Below, piece by piece: positions 1 to 8,541 of a DNA stretch of 64,000 nucleotides. Source of the DNA: Kaistella palustris DSM 21579 (GTDB lineage Bacteria > Bacteroidota > Bacteroidia > Flavobacteriales > Weeksellaceae); contig NZ_KE383812.1 in NCBI RefSeq assembly GCF_000422265.1, positions 124,001 through 188,000 on the forward strand, read 5' to 3'. A model generated the notes under the pieces. The model made no database searches. It was not told the origin of the DNA and was given only the letters and a program-made list of their open reading frames with translations. The translations under genes were made by a program, and so were the position numbers. The number at the start of each line of letters is the position of its first letter. Positions within the stretch are counted from its first letter, which is position 1.

Positions 1-1
1 A

Positions 2-154
2 GATCTCAAGAAAGAATTGTTTTCTGTTTTTCAGTTAGAAGTGCTTAAAACAAATAGTAAAGCGATTAATCTTTACAAAAAGTTTGGATTTAAAACTATC
101 AAAGAAAATGGACATTTATTACTAATGGAATTGGAATTAAAAACATATGATTAA
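2..154 (+). CDS. GNAT acetyltransferase, C-terminal fragment
   Basis: An open frame runs in from the left edge and stops at 152-154. Its 50 codons include N-x-x-A-I-N-L-Y-K-K-F-G-F, the pattern that ends motif B of GNAT (RimI-like) acetyltransferases, followed by the closing beta strands. This family moves an acetyl group from acetyl-CoA to an amine. The end overlaps the next gene's start by 8 nt, so it probably belongs to the polysaccharide operon and could acetylate an amino sugar, but that is inference. The N-terminus lies outside the window. Confidence 0.7.
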   Translation, partial: DLKKELFSVFQLEVLKTNSKAINLYKKFGFKTIKENGHLLLMELELKTYD

Positions 155-995
155 AGTTAGTGTTCTGATGATCACCTATGGTCACGAAAATTATATCCAA
201 GAAGCAATTGAGGGAGTTGTAATGCAAAAATGCGGTTTTGAAGTAGAATTAATTATTGCAAACGATAATTCACTAGACAAAACGGATGAAGTAGTTGTTA
301 ATTTTTTAGCTAATAAAACAGTACCCGATAATATTATTATAAAATATACAAAACACGAAGTTAACAAAGGAATGAATCCAAATTTTCTTTGGGCAACGCA
401 ACAAGCAACTGGGAAATACATTGCACTTTGCGAAGGGGACGACTACTGGACTGATCCGTTAAAACTACAAAAACAAGTCGATTTTTTGGAGGAGAATGGG
501 GACTGTTCATTATGCTTTCACGGCGCAAATTATATAAATGACAATTCAGAAATTTTATCAATACATCGCCCGCTACGAATCCCAGATAATTTTAAATTTG
601 GGATGAAAGACGCTATACTTGGAGGTGGAGGATTCATAACTACAAACTCCATGGTATTTCATACAAAATATATAGAAAAATTTCCTCGTTGGGTGAATGA
701 TGCGCCAGTTGGTGACATTCCGCTAATGTTGGTGTTAGCTTCGAAAGGTAAAATTGGTTATATTGATCAAGTTATGAGTGTTTACAGAGTTGCTAGTGTA
801 GGCTCTTGGAGTAGTATTATGGCTGATGATAGACAAAAAGTAAAAAAACACCACTACGCTATTGCAAAGATGTGGTCTGAGTTTGATAAATGGAGCCACA
901 ACAGATACTTTTTTTATATCATCAGAAAAAAAATAAAGAATGAATGGCATTTCCAGAAAAGCAATTTGAAATTTTTATTAGGTAATTTTAAATAA
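147..995 (+). CDS. family 2 glycosyltransferase
   Basis: This 282-residue protein has the GT-A fold of family 2 glycosyltransferases. A Rossmann-like start (VSVLMITYGHENYI) leads to the nucleotide-binding IANDNS at residues 37-42 and the metal-binding CEGDDYW at 95-101. It should transfer a sugar from a nucleotide donor to a lipid-linked glycan on the cytoplasmic face. There is no clear membrane anchor. It overlaps the acetyltransferase end by 8 nt, so the two are probably co-transcribed. Donor and linkage cannot be read from sequence. Confidence 0.88.
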   Translation: MIKVSVLMITYGHENYIQEAIEGVVMQKCGFEVELIIANDNSLDKTDEVVVNFLANKTVPDNIIIKYTKHEVNKGMNPNFLWATQQATGKYIALCEGDDYWTDPLKLQKQVDFLEENGDCSLCFHGANYINDNSEILSIHRPLRIPDNFKFGMKDAILGGGGFITTNSMVFHTKYIEKFPRWVNDAPVGDIPLMLVLASKGKIGYIDQVMSVYRVASVGSWSSIMADDRQKVKKHHYAIAKMWSEFDKWSHNRYFFYIIRKKIKNEWHFQKSNLKFLLGNFK

Positions 996-1070
996 TAATC
1001 GTAATGTTTTTAAAATAGAATAATCTTAGCAAAAATTCCAAAATACCTTTTAAAATAAAAATACTAAAAA

Positions 1071-2195
1071 ATGAAAATACTTATTGCAGGCGACTTTGTA
1101 ATAACCCATTCTTATAGCGCTTCAAAAATAAATAAAAATGTTATCAGCTTATTTGCAGATTCCGATATAAATATAATTAATCTAGAAGCACCAATTACCG
1201 AATCAAATTCTAAAATCCTTAAAACGGGACCAAACCTAAAAGTAGATAAGCAATCTACGTTAGAAGCTCTTAAAGCCTTGAAGGTTAATGTTGTTACTTT
1301 GGCTAATAATCATATTCTAGATTATGGTGAACAAGGCGTGAAAGACACTTTAGATTTGTGTGAAAAAAATAATATAAGAACCGTAGGGGCAGGATTGAAC
1401 TTAGAACAAGCATCTACAACTTTACATTTTGAAGGTAAAGATATTAAAATTGCAGTTGTTAATTTTGCTGAAAATGAATGGTCTGCGGCCGAAGAGTCTT
1501 CAGCAGGTTTTAATCCGATGGATATTATTGACAATGCCGAACAGATAAAAGCTGCAAAAGATATAGCGGATCATGTAATTGTAATAGTACATGGCGGACA
1601 TGAATACTATAATTTGCCAAGTCCTAGGATACGTAAACAATACCGATTCTATGCAGAACAAGGAGCAGATATAGTTGTGGGGCATCATTCGCACTGTGTA
1701 AGTGGTAATGAAATACATAATGGTATTCCTATTTATTACAGTTTAGGTAATTTTATTTTTACTAGTCCTAGTAATTATGAAGACTGGTATGAAGGTCTAA
1801 TACTAGAAATTAATATTTGTGATGGAAAAATAAACTGTAATTTACATCCTATAGAGCAAAAAAAAAACAGTTATGAACTTTCACTACTGTCCGGAAAAGA
1901 AAAGGAAACCGTGTTTCGAAAAATTTCTTATTATAGCTCCACTATTACCAATGATTTTAAAATTATGGCAAATTGGGATGACTATGTTGCAATGCAATCA
2001 AAAGAATATTTAAACTATTTATCGCCATTATCTTTTATAAAAAACAGATATGTTTCCGGTTTTTTAAGAAAATTAAATATTAATTTTTCTGGTATAAAGG
2101 GTAGTGCTTTACTACTAAACATGTTAAGATGTGAAGCTCATCGCAACCTATCGATAGACGTAATTAAAAATTTCCTAAGAACAAGAAATTATTAA
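1071..2195 (+). CDS. CapA-family metallophosphoesterase-like protein
   Basis: The 374-residue protein belongs to the CapA/PgsA family, named for poly-gamma-glutamate capsule synthesis and built on a metallophosphatase fold. Visible motifs are GDF (7-9), NLEAP (37-41), ANNH (78-81), HGG (174-176) and GHHSH (204-208), all likely metal ligands in the family order. It lacks the N-terminal membrane anchor typical of Gram-positive CapA. About 120 residues after residue 250 have no recognised domain. Its place among glycosyltransferases suggests polysaccharide modification or turnover. The reaction in this setting is unknown. Confidence 0.82.
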   Translation: MKILIAGDFVITHSYSASKINKNVISLFADSDINIINLEAPITESNSKILKTGPNLKVDKQSTLEALKALKVNVVTLANNHILDYGEQGVKDTLDLCEKNNIRTVGAGLNLEQASTTLHFEGKDIKIAVVNFAENEWSAAEESSAGFNPMDIIDNAEQIKAAKDIADHVIVIVHGGHEYYNLPSPRIRKQYRFYAEQGADIVVGHHSHCVSGNEIHNGIPIYYSLGNFIFTSPSNYEDWYEGLILEINICDGKINCNLHPIEQKKNSYELSLLSGKEKETVFRKISYYSSTITNDFKIMANWDDYVAMQSKEYLNYLSPLSFIKNRYVSGFLRKLNINFSGIKGSALLLNMLRCEAHRNLSIDVIKNFLRTRNY

Positions 2196-2209
2196 TTAGA
2201 GTTATTTTA

Positions 2210-3382
2210 ATGGAAAAAATAAGATTATTCGTTTTATATTTATATTTATTTGGTTTGAGTATTGAAAACTGGTCGCCATGGGGTAATCAAACTAGTTTGC
2301 TCCGTCCTACGCTGATATTTGGGATGCTTTATGTCATTATCTCATTAAAAGATTTGCGTAGAAATTTTAGAGTAGGAAAAATTAAAAATTTGTTATTTCC
2401 TGCATTATGGGTTTTTTTTTGGATTTCTTTTGTATCATTCTTCAACGCATCTTTTAAAGGGTACGAATATAATTTTAATTATACTCTTTTATCTTGTATT
2501 TTATCATTTTGGCTGTTATCAAATGATTTAAGTCGGTACTATTTTTTACGTAAACATTTTTTATATATTATCTTAATAAATGGAATATTCATTTCTTTTT
2601 TATCTTATTTCCAAATTGGGATTGATAAAGGTTATATGGATCGACAATCATTATTAGGAAATAATTCAAATATAATCGGTTTGACCTCATCTATTTCCCT
2701 TCTTATAATATTATATATAATTATAGAGAATTTAGAAAAAATTAATAAAAAAAGATATTTACTGTTATTTTTTATTCCATTCCTATTGCAGACAATTGCT
2801 AAAACGGGGTCAAAAGGAGCACTAATATCATTAAGTGTAAGTTTAATAACATACTTTATCATTCTCAGAAAACCAATCGGTCAAAAAATTCCATTAATAA
2901 TATTAGGTATTGTTGGTTTTATTATTGGAGCTTTCTATATGCTTCAAAACGAAGTTTTAGCTGAAAGATGGCGTGATTTTGTAGAAACAGGAGATACTAC
3001 AGGTAGAGCGGAAAGGTGGGAATTAGCATTTGACGTATTTTTACATAATCCTATTTTTGGAGTAGGGGAAAACGGACTTGCGACTATAGCAAAGGCAGAA
3101 TTTGAAGATGAAGGATATGATCCACATAATGTATATTTATTTGTAATGGCAACAGGAGGTATAATAGCAACTGTACCATTTGTCATTTTCTTATGTAGAA
3201 TTTTACAAAGAGGTTACAATAATAAAAATATATGGAAATCTAATTTACATCTAATTTTATTTTTAATTATGCTAATATTTTGGTTTAAAGCAGGTGGTGG
3301 TCTAAACTCTAAATTAGCATGGGCGTATTTCGCATTGATTTCTTATACTCCATATAAATCTATTAAATTTAAAAAATTATGA
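2210..3382 (+). CDS. O-antigen ligase / Wzy polymerase-like membrane protein
   Basis: A 390-residue polytopic membrane protein with about ten hydrophobic segments and one larger periplasmic loop. That loop carries the Wzy_C-type pattern: GRAERWELAFDVF, then HNPIFGVGENG, then DPHNVYLFV. The family either joins finished O-antigen to lipid A core (WaaL) or polymerises repeat units (Wzy), and sequence alone does not decide between them. In a Wzx/Wzy-type cluster with no other polymerase nearby, Wzy is the simpler reading. The gene starts 14 nt after the CapA-like gene and overlaps the next by 4 nt (ATGA). Confidence 0.8.
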   Translation: MEKIRLFVLYLYLFGLSIENWSPWGNQTSLLRPTLIFGMLYVIISLKDLRRNFRVGKIKNLLFPALWVFFWISFVSFFNASFKGYEYNFNYTLLSCILSFWLLSNDLSRYYFLRKHFLYIILINGIFISFLSYFQIGIDKGYMDRQSLLGNNSNIIGLTSSISLLIILYIIIENLEKINKKRYLLLFFIPFLLQTIAKTGSKGALISLSVSLITYFIILRKPIGQKIPLIILGIVGFIIGAFYMLQNEVLAERWRDFVETGDTTGRAERWELAFDVFLHNPIFGVGENGLATIAKAEFEDEGYDPHNVYLFVMATGGIIATVPFVIFLCRILQRGYNNKNIWKSNLHLILFLIMLIFWFKAGGGLNSKLAWAYFALISYTPYKSIKFKKL

Positions 3383-4410
3383 TCCTTGCAATACACAAAA
3401 CTGATATCAAGGGATACTTTAGTGATCGCTGGATTGAATACTGTAAAGTCAATAATATTCCCTATAAAATTGTGAATTGTTATTCCAACACTATCATTCA
3501 AGATCTTAATGACTGTGACGGACTGATGTGGCATTTTTCCCACGCTCATCCCATAGATTATCAAATCGCTATAAATATTTTAACTAGTTTAGAAGCTGGC
3601 GGAAAAAAAGTATTTCCTAACGTAAATTCTTGTTGGCATTTTGATGACAAGGTATCACAGAAATATTTGTTAGAAAGCATAAATGCACCGATTATTAAAT
3701 CATGGGTTTATTATTCTAAAAAAGAGGCACTAGAAATTATGTCTAAAATTTCATATCCAAAAGTGTTTAAACTAAAAGGAGGTGCTGGGTCAGCTAATGT
3801 AAAGCTAATAAAAAATAAGAACGAAGCCGATAAGTACGTTTGTAGAGCTTTTGGTAGAGGTTTTCGACAGTTTGATAGGTTAACTCTTTTTAAAGATACT
3901 TTCACAAAATTCAGAAGAAGGGAAATTAAAATCAAAAATTTAATTTTAGAATTTGGTAAAATTTTCGTTAAATCCGACTATGAGAAGGTAAAAGGAAACG
4001 AGAGTGGATATATATATTTTCAGGACTTTATACCAAATAACGATTCTGACGTGAGAATTATAGTGATAGGAGACAGAGCTTTCGCTATAAAAAGAATGGT
4101 CAGAGAAAATGATTTTCGCGCCTCAGGTAGTGGATTAATACTTTATGATAGAAAACACATTGATGAAAGGTGTGTACAAATTGCATTTAATACTTCTGAA
4201 AAATTACAATCTAATTGTCTAACATTTGACTTTCTATTTGATGAAAATAATCAACCGCTAATAGCTGAGATAAGTTATGGTTTTTTTCAAGGGGCATACG
4301 ACGATTGTACCGGTTATTGGGATAAAAATCTTAAATGGCACGATGAGAAATTTATTCCACAAAATTGGATGGTGGATGATCTACTCGCGGAGATAAATCT
4401 TAAAAAATGA
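3379..4410 (+). CDS. ATP-grasp family enzyme
   Basis: A 343-residue protein with an ATP-grasp core. The lysine and glycine-rich strand KVFKLKGGAGSANV binds ATP, DVRIIVIGDRAFAIKR is the central strand pair, and FDFLFDENNQPLIAEISYGF supplies the acidic metal ligands. These enzymes use ATP to activate a carboxylate and usually form an amide or peptide bond. Start and stop overlap both neighbours by 4 nt (ATGA), so translation is probably coupled. In a polysaccharide operon it may attach an amino acid to a sugar carboxylate or amine. The substrate is unknown. Confidence 0.78.
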   Translation: MILAIHKTDIKGYFSDRWIEYCKVNNIPYKIVNCYSNTIIQDLNDCDGLMWHFSHAHPIDYQIAINILTSLEAGGKKVFPNVNSCWHFDDKVSQKYLLESINAPIIKSWVYYSKKEALEIMSKISYPKVFKLKGGAGSANVKLIKNKNEADKYVCRAFGRGFRQFDRLTLFKDTFTKFRRREIKIKNLILEFGKIFVKSDYEKVKGNESGYIYFQDFIPNNDSDVRIIVIGDRAFAIKRMVRENDFRASGSGLILYDRKHIDERCVQIAFNTSEKLQSNCLTFDFLFDENNQPLIAEISYGFFQGAYDDCTGYWDKNLKWHDEKFIPQNWMVDDLLAEINLKK

Positions 4411-5504
4411 TAAAAATTTTATTTGTAGTTTCTCATCTTGATCCTCAAGGTCCAAATAAGCAATTATATTACCTTTGTAAAACTTTGGATAAGAATCGCT
4501 TTAAACCTATTGTAGTAACTACATCACAGATAAATTTTGAAAAAAGTTTACATAAAGAGCTTCGAGCTGAAGAAGTAGAGATACATAATTTTCGTTTAGG
4601 AAAAATAAAATCTTTATTCAATGCAAAAAAGAAAATTCGAGAGATCATTAAGTCTGAAAATATTGATGTTATTTTAAGTTACGGATTTAGATCAGATTTT
4701 ATGTGCTCTGGCTTAAAAAACGTTATCAAAGTTACAAGCATAAGAAATACTTTACTGGTAAATTGGGAATTTACGTGGGGTCCTTTTCTAGGTAAAATTT
4801 TAGGTGAAATTAATTTGTATTATATTAAGAAATTCGATTATATCATTGCTTGTTCTCAATCAGTTTCTACATATCTATCTACTCTAAATCTGAAAACTAC
4901 TATCATAAGGAATAGTGTAGATACAAAATCTGTTTTAAAAAATCTCCCTTATTCTAAAGAACTTGTATTCGAAAAGGCTAAAAAATTCGCGACATTTATT
5001 ACAGTCTCAAGCAGATTGAAAGGAAAAAACATTGAATTTCTTCTTGAATCTTTCGTAAAACCAGAATTAAATTTATACAATCTTTTTATTGCTGGGTATG
5101 TGGAACCGATATTGAAAAATAAATATTCACATTATCCTAATATTTTCTTTTTAGGCCATGTAGATAATTTACAGCATTATTTATATACCTCTGATTTCTT
5201 TATATCATCTTCTTTGCATGAAGGTATGCCAAATGCTGTGTTGGAAGCTTTAACTTTAGGAATTCCCGTTATTTTGTCGGATATAGAACCACACAAAGAA
5301 ATAATTTTTCATCAAAATTATAAAATTGGCGTGGTCTTTAAGAATGATTCTTTTTCTTCCTTACACAAAAATGTTGACGTTTTGGTAAATTTAGATTATG
5401 ATAAACTCTCTCAAAATTGTAGAGTATCAATGATGGAAAATTTTTCGGTTGAACAAATGACCATTCATTATGAAAATTTTTTTTCGTCAATAGTCCGGAA
5501 ATAA
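4407..5504 (+). CDS. family 4 glycosyltransferase (GT-B fold)
   Basis: A 365-residue GT-B glycosyltransferase. The N-terminal acceptor domain opens with ILFVVSHLDPQGPNKQLYYL. The C-terminal nucleotide-sugar domain has SSSLHEGMPNAVLEALTLG, the E-x7-E signature of GT4 retaining enzymes. It acts in the cytoplasm on the growing lipid-linked repeat. It overlaps the ATP-grasp gene by 4 nt, and its own stop codon is the first TAA inside the (AAT)9 run that separates it from the next gene. Confidence 0.87.
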   Translation: MIKILFVVSHLDPQGPNKQLYYLCKTLDKNRFKPIVVTTSQINFEKSLHKELRAEEVEIHNFRLGKIKSLFNAKKKIREIIKSENIDVILSYGFRSDFMCSGLKNVIKVTSIRNTLLVNWEFTWGPFLGKILGEINLYYIKKFDYIIACSQSVSTYLSTLNLKTTIIRNSVDTKSVLKNLPYSKELVFEKAKKFATFITVSSRLKGKNIEFLLESFVKPELNLYNLFIAGYVEPILKNKYSHYPNIFFLGHVDNLQHYLYTSDFFISSSLHEGMPNAVLEALTLGIPVILSDIEPHKEIIFHQNYKIGVVFKNDSFSSLHKNVDVLVNLDYDKLSQNCRVSMMENFSVEQMTIHYENFFSSIVRK

Positions 5505-5526
5505 TAATAATAATAATAATAATAAT
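5500..5526 (+). repeat. (AAT)9 trinucleotide microsatellite
   Basis: Nine perfect AAT units fill the whole gap between the stop of the upstream glycosyltransferase and the ATG of the dehydratase. No Shine-Dalgarno sequence fits between them, and the run itself is the leader. A-rich leaders suit translation start in Bacteroidota. Length changes by slippage would alter this leader without touching either reading frame. Confidence 0.95.
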
Positions 5527-6522
5527 ATGAAGATAAAAAATAAAACACTCCTCATTACTGGTGGAACCGGTTCCTTCGGAACCGCAGTACTCAACCGTTT
5601 TTTACACACCGATCATTTTAAAGAGATCCGCATTTTCTCGCGCGACGAAAAAAAACAGGATGATATGCGTAATTTTTATCGAAACGATAAAATTAAATAT
5701 TATATCGGTGACGTAAGGGATTACACCAGTGTAGAGCCGGCTACCAGAGGTGTCGATTACGTATTTCATGCAGCAGCACTAAAGCAGGTTCCATCTTGTG
5801 AGTTTTTTCCTATGCAAGCGGTAAAAACAAATGTAGAAGGTACTCAAAATGTAGTTAGAGCAGCATCATCTAATGGGGTAAAGAAAGTGATTTGTCTTTC
5901 GACCGATAAAGCTGCTTACCCTATCAATGCGATGGGAATTTCTAAAGCAATGATGGAAAAGGTAGCCGTTGCAGAATCCCGAAATCTTAAGAATACTGTG
6001 GTATGCCTGACCAGATATGGTAACGTAATGGCCTCCAGGGGTTCTGTAATTCCCCTCTTTTTAGATCAAATTGAAAAAGGCCAGGAAATTACCATTACTG
6101 ACCCGACAATGACCCGGTTTCTAATGTCTTTAGACGAAGCTGTAGAACTTGTTTTATTTGCTTTTGAACACGGTAACCCGGGTGATTTATTTGTCAATAA
6201 AGCGCCAAGCTCCACCATAGGTGATCTGGCGAGAGCTGTTCTGGACTTGAAAAACGCAGACAACGCCATCCGCATAATCGGCACCCGACATGGTGAGAAA
6301 TTGTATGAAACGCTTTGCACCCGTGAAGAGATGATCAAAGCAGAAGATATGGGAGATTTTTACAGAATTCCGGCGGATAACAGAGATCTGAATTATGCCC
6401 AGTATTTTTCTGAAGGCAGCGAAATTTTACCTGAATTGGTAGATTATAATTCTCACAATACAAAGAGGGAAGATGTTGAAGGTGTAAAAAAATTACTAAA
6501 AAATTTGGAGCTATTTAATTAA
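5527..6522 (+). CDS. UDP-GlcNAc 4,6-dehydratase (5-epimerising), CapE/WbjB type
   Basis: A 331-residue extended SDR enzyme of the CapE/WbjB/FlaA1 family, which turns UDP-GlcNAc into a UDP-2-acetamido-4-keto-2,6-dideoxy-hexose, first step to UDP-L-FucNAc or UDP-L-QuiNAc. TGGTGSFG (11-18) binds NADP. The active site has STDK (125-128) and Met136-x-x-x-Lys140 in place of the usual Tyr-x-x-x-Lys, a replacement known for CapE-type enzymes. The substrate pocket sequence YPINAMGISK is intact. It begins a three-gene set with the epimerase and reductase that follow. Codon use is less AT-biased than in the genes before it. Confidence 0.88.
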   Translation: MKIKNKTLLITGGTGSFGTAVLNRFLHTDHFKEIRIFSRDEKKQDDMRNFYRNDKIKYYIGDVRDYTSVEPATRGVDYVFHAAALKQVPSCEFFPMQAVKTNVEGTQNVVRAASSNGVKKVICLSTDKAAYPINAMGISKAMMEKVAVAESRNLKNTVVCLTRYGNVMASRGSVIPLFLDQIEKGQEITITDPTMTRFLMSLDEAVELVLFAFEHGNPGDLFVNKAPSSTIGDLARAVLDLKNADNAIRIIGTRHGEKLYETLCTREEMIKAEDMGDFYRIPADNRDLNYAQYFSEGSEILPELVDYNSHNTKREDVEGVKKLLKNLELFN

Positions 6523-6542
6523 TAATTAAGTTTTTATCAACA

Positions 6543-7661
6543 ATGAAGAAACTAAAAGTAGCTACTATATTAGGCACCAGGCCGGAAATTATACGTTTGG
6601 CAGAATGCATCAAAAAGTGTGATATTTATTTTGACCATGTTTTAATTCATACTGGACAGAATTACGATTACGAACTGAATGAAATTTTTTTTGAAGATTT
6701 AGATCTGCGAAAACCTGATCATTTTTTAAATGTAGCGGGGAATCATTTAGGCGAGACCATCGGAAATGTAATTTCCAAGTCTTATGAAATTTTGGCTCAG
6801 GAAAAACCAGACGCACTTTTAGTATTGGGAGATACCAATAGTGTTTTAAGTACGATTGCTGCAAAAAGATTGAAGATTCCTATTTTCCACATGGAAGCTG
6901 GAAACCGATGTTTTGACCAAAATGTACCGGAAGAAATTAACCGTAAAATCTCTGATCATATTAGTGACATCAATCTCACGTATACAGAAAACAGCAGGCG
7001 GTATCTGCTAAGCGAAGGTTTCAGAAAAGACCATGTTTTTGTAACTGGATCTCCTTTAAAGGAGGTATTGGAGAAATATAAAAGTAATATTGAAGGGAGC
7101 GATGTGGTAAGTACATTAAAATTAGAGGACAGTTCTTATATTGTAGTGAGCGCTCACCGCGAGGAGAATATCGATCTGGGCGATAATTTTGAAATATTGG
7201 CTGCTTCTTTAAATGCCGTCGCTGAAAAGTACCAAATGCCGATAATATTTTCTACCCACCCGAGAACTAAAAACAGAATAGAAAAAAACAACATTCAATT
7301 CCATCCGCTCATTCAAAACATACCTCCGCTAGGTTTTTTCGATTATGTTAAACTTCAACAGCGTGCATATATCGTTTTGTCTGACAGCGGTACTATAAGT
7401 GAAGAATCCGCAATGATGAAATTTCCTGCTGTTAGTATTCGTACCAGTACAGAAAGGCCTGAAGCAATTGATGCAGGGACAATTGTATTGGGAGGTATCG
7501 AAACAAACCAAATGATCAATTCTATTGAAATTACAAGAGGATTGTTTGACGAAAACATTGTTTTACCCAATGAATACGAAGTCACAAACACCTCAGATAG
7601 AGTTGTAAAAACGATGCAGAGTTATGTGTCAATAATTAATAGAGAAACATGGAGAAAGTAA
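6543..7661 (+). CDS. UDP-N-acetyl sugar 2-epimerase, WecB/WbjD type
   Basis: A 372-residue non-hydrolysing 2-epimerase of the WecB/CapG/WbjD family. Recognisable parts are GTRPEIIRLAE at the start, HTGQNYD, VLGDTNS, MEAGNRCFDQNVPEEINR, SAHREEN and the C-terminal UDP-binding DSGTISEESAMM. The family inverts C2 of UDP-HexNAc. Paired with a CapE-type dehydratase and an RmlD-like reductase, it should perform the last step, giving UDP-L-FucNAc or UDP-L-QuiNAc, rather than make ManNAc. It lies 20 nt after the dehydratase, and its stop overlaps the reductase start (TAATG). Confidence 0.87.
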   Translation: MKKLKVATILGTRPEIIRLAECIKKCDIYFDHVLIHTGQNYDYELNEIFFEDLDLRKPDHFLNVAGNHLGETIGNVISKSYEILAQEKPDALLVLGDTNSVLSTIAAKRLKIPIFHMEAGNRCFDQNVPEEINRKISDHISDINLTYTENSRRYLLSEGFRKDHVFVTGSPLKEVLEKYKSNIEGSDVVSTLKLEDSSYIVVSAHREENIDLGDNFEILAASLNAVAEKYQMPIIFSTHPRTKNRIEKNNIQFHPLIQNIPPLGFFDYVKLQQRAYIVLSDSGTISEESAMMKFPAVSIRTSTERPEAIDAGTIVLGGIETNQMINSIEITRGLFDENIVLPNEYEVTNTSDRVVKTMQSYVSIINRETWRK

Positions 7662-8533
7662 TGGATAAGAAGAAGGTATTAATTATCGGGACAAAAGGGA
7701 TGGCCGGTCATATGATTTTTAACTACCTAAAAGAAACAGCATCTTTTGAAGTCTTTGGGATTGCCCGAAATATACCGAACGCAGAAAACATTTTTAACAT
7801 TGATGTCTCCAATACTGAAGAACTGAAGAAAATATTTGAAGATATAAAATTCGATTACGTAATCAACTGCATTGGAATTCTAAATAAGGATGCGGAAGAT
7901 CATCCTTCAAAAGCGATTTGGTTCAACAGTTATTTTCCGCATTTTCTGGAAGAAATAACTGAAAACACATCTACAAAAGTAATTCACATCAGTACAGACT
8001 GCGTTTTTTCTGGAAGCAGGGGCGCGTATACTGAAAACGATTTTAGGGATGGTAAGGGATTCTATGCACAGTCAAAGGCATTAGGCGAAATCATCAATAA
8101 AAAAGATGTTACGATACGTACATCTATTATTGGTCCTGAACTTAATAATGATGGTATTGGTTTATTTCACTGGTTCATGTCGCAGCCAACTTCAGGCAAA
8201 CTGAAAGGCTACTCAAAAGCGTATTGGTCTGGCTTAACTACATTAGAACTCGCGAAAGCAATTGTACAAATTATTGAACAAGATATTACGGGTTTAATTC
8301 AAATTGCTCCTCAAGAGAAAATAGATAAATTTAACCTCATATCCCTATTCAATACCCTTTATCTACAGGGACAAATTGAAATTAAGCCTGATGATCAATA
8401 CATCGTAGATAAAAGTTTAAAAAGCGTACGTAAAGATTTTAACTACAAAGTACCTAATTACAAAGATATGCTGGCTGAGCAGAAAAAGTGGATTCAGGAA
8501 CATCAACACCTTTATTCGTACCGAATCGTTTAG
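7661..8533 (+). CDS. RmlD/WbvR-like UDP-4-keto sugar reductase
   Basis: A 290-residue extended SDR of the RmlD type: VLIIGTKGMAGHMI binds NAD(P)H, STDCVFSG carries the catalytic Ser/Thr, and YAQSK gives Tyr-x-x-x-Lys. I start it at 7661, where the ATG overlaps the upstream TAA. An in-frame ATG 12 nt earlier is possible. Bifunctional CapF/WbjC reductases of the L-FucNAc route are about 370 residues because of a C-terminal cupin domain, and this protein has none. It therefore resembles WbvR of the UDP-L-RhaNAc/L-QuiNAc route. The sugar assignment is inference. Confidence 0.8.
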   Translation: MDKKKVLIIGTKGMAGHMIFNYLKETASFEVFGIARNIPNAENIFNIDVSNTEELKKIFEDIKFDYVINCIGILNKDAEDHPSKAIWFNSYFPHFLEEITENTSTKVIHISTDCVFSGSRGAYTENDFRDGKGFYAQSKALGEIINKKDVTIRTSIIGPELNNDGIGLFHWFMSQPTSGKLKGYSKAYWSGLTTLELAKAIVQIIEQDITGLIQIAPQEKIDKFNLISLFNTLYLQGQIEIKPDDQYIVDKSLKSVRKDFNYKVPNYKDMLAEQKKWIQEHQHLYSYRIV

Positions 8534-8541
8534 GAAGTAAT

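Noticed and set aside
8488-8541. ATG at 8488 as the start of the WbuB-like gene
   Set aside because: It would add 18 residues unlike the family and overlap the reductase gene. MNILILSQYF at 8542 is the family start.
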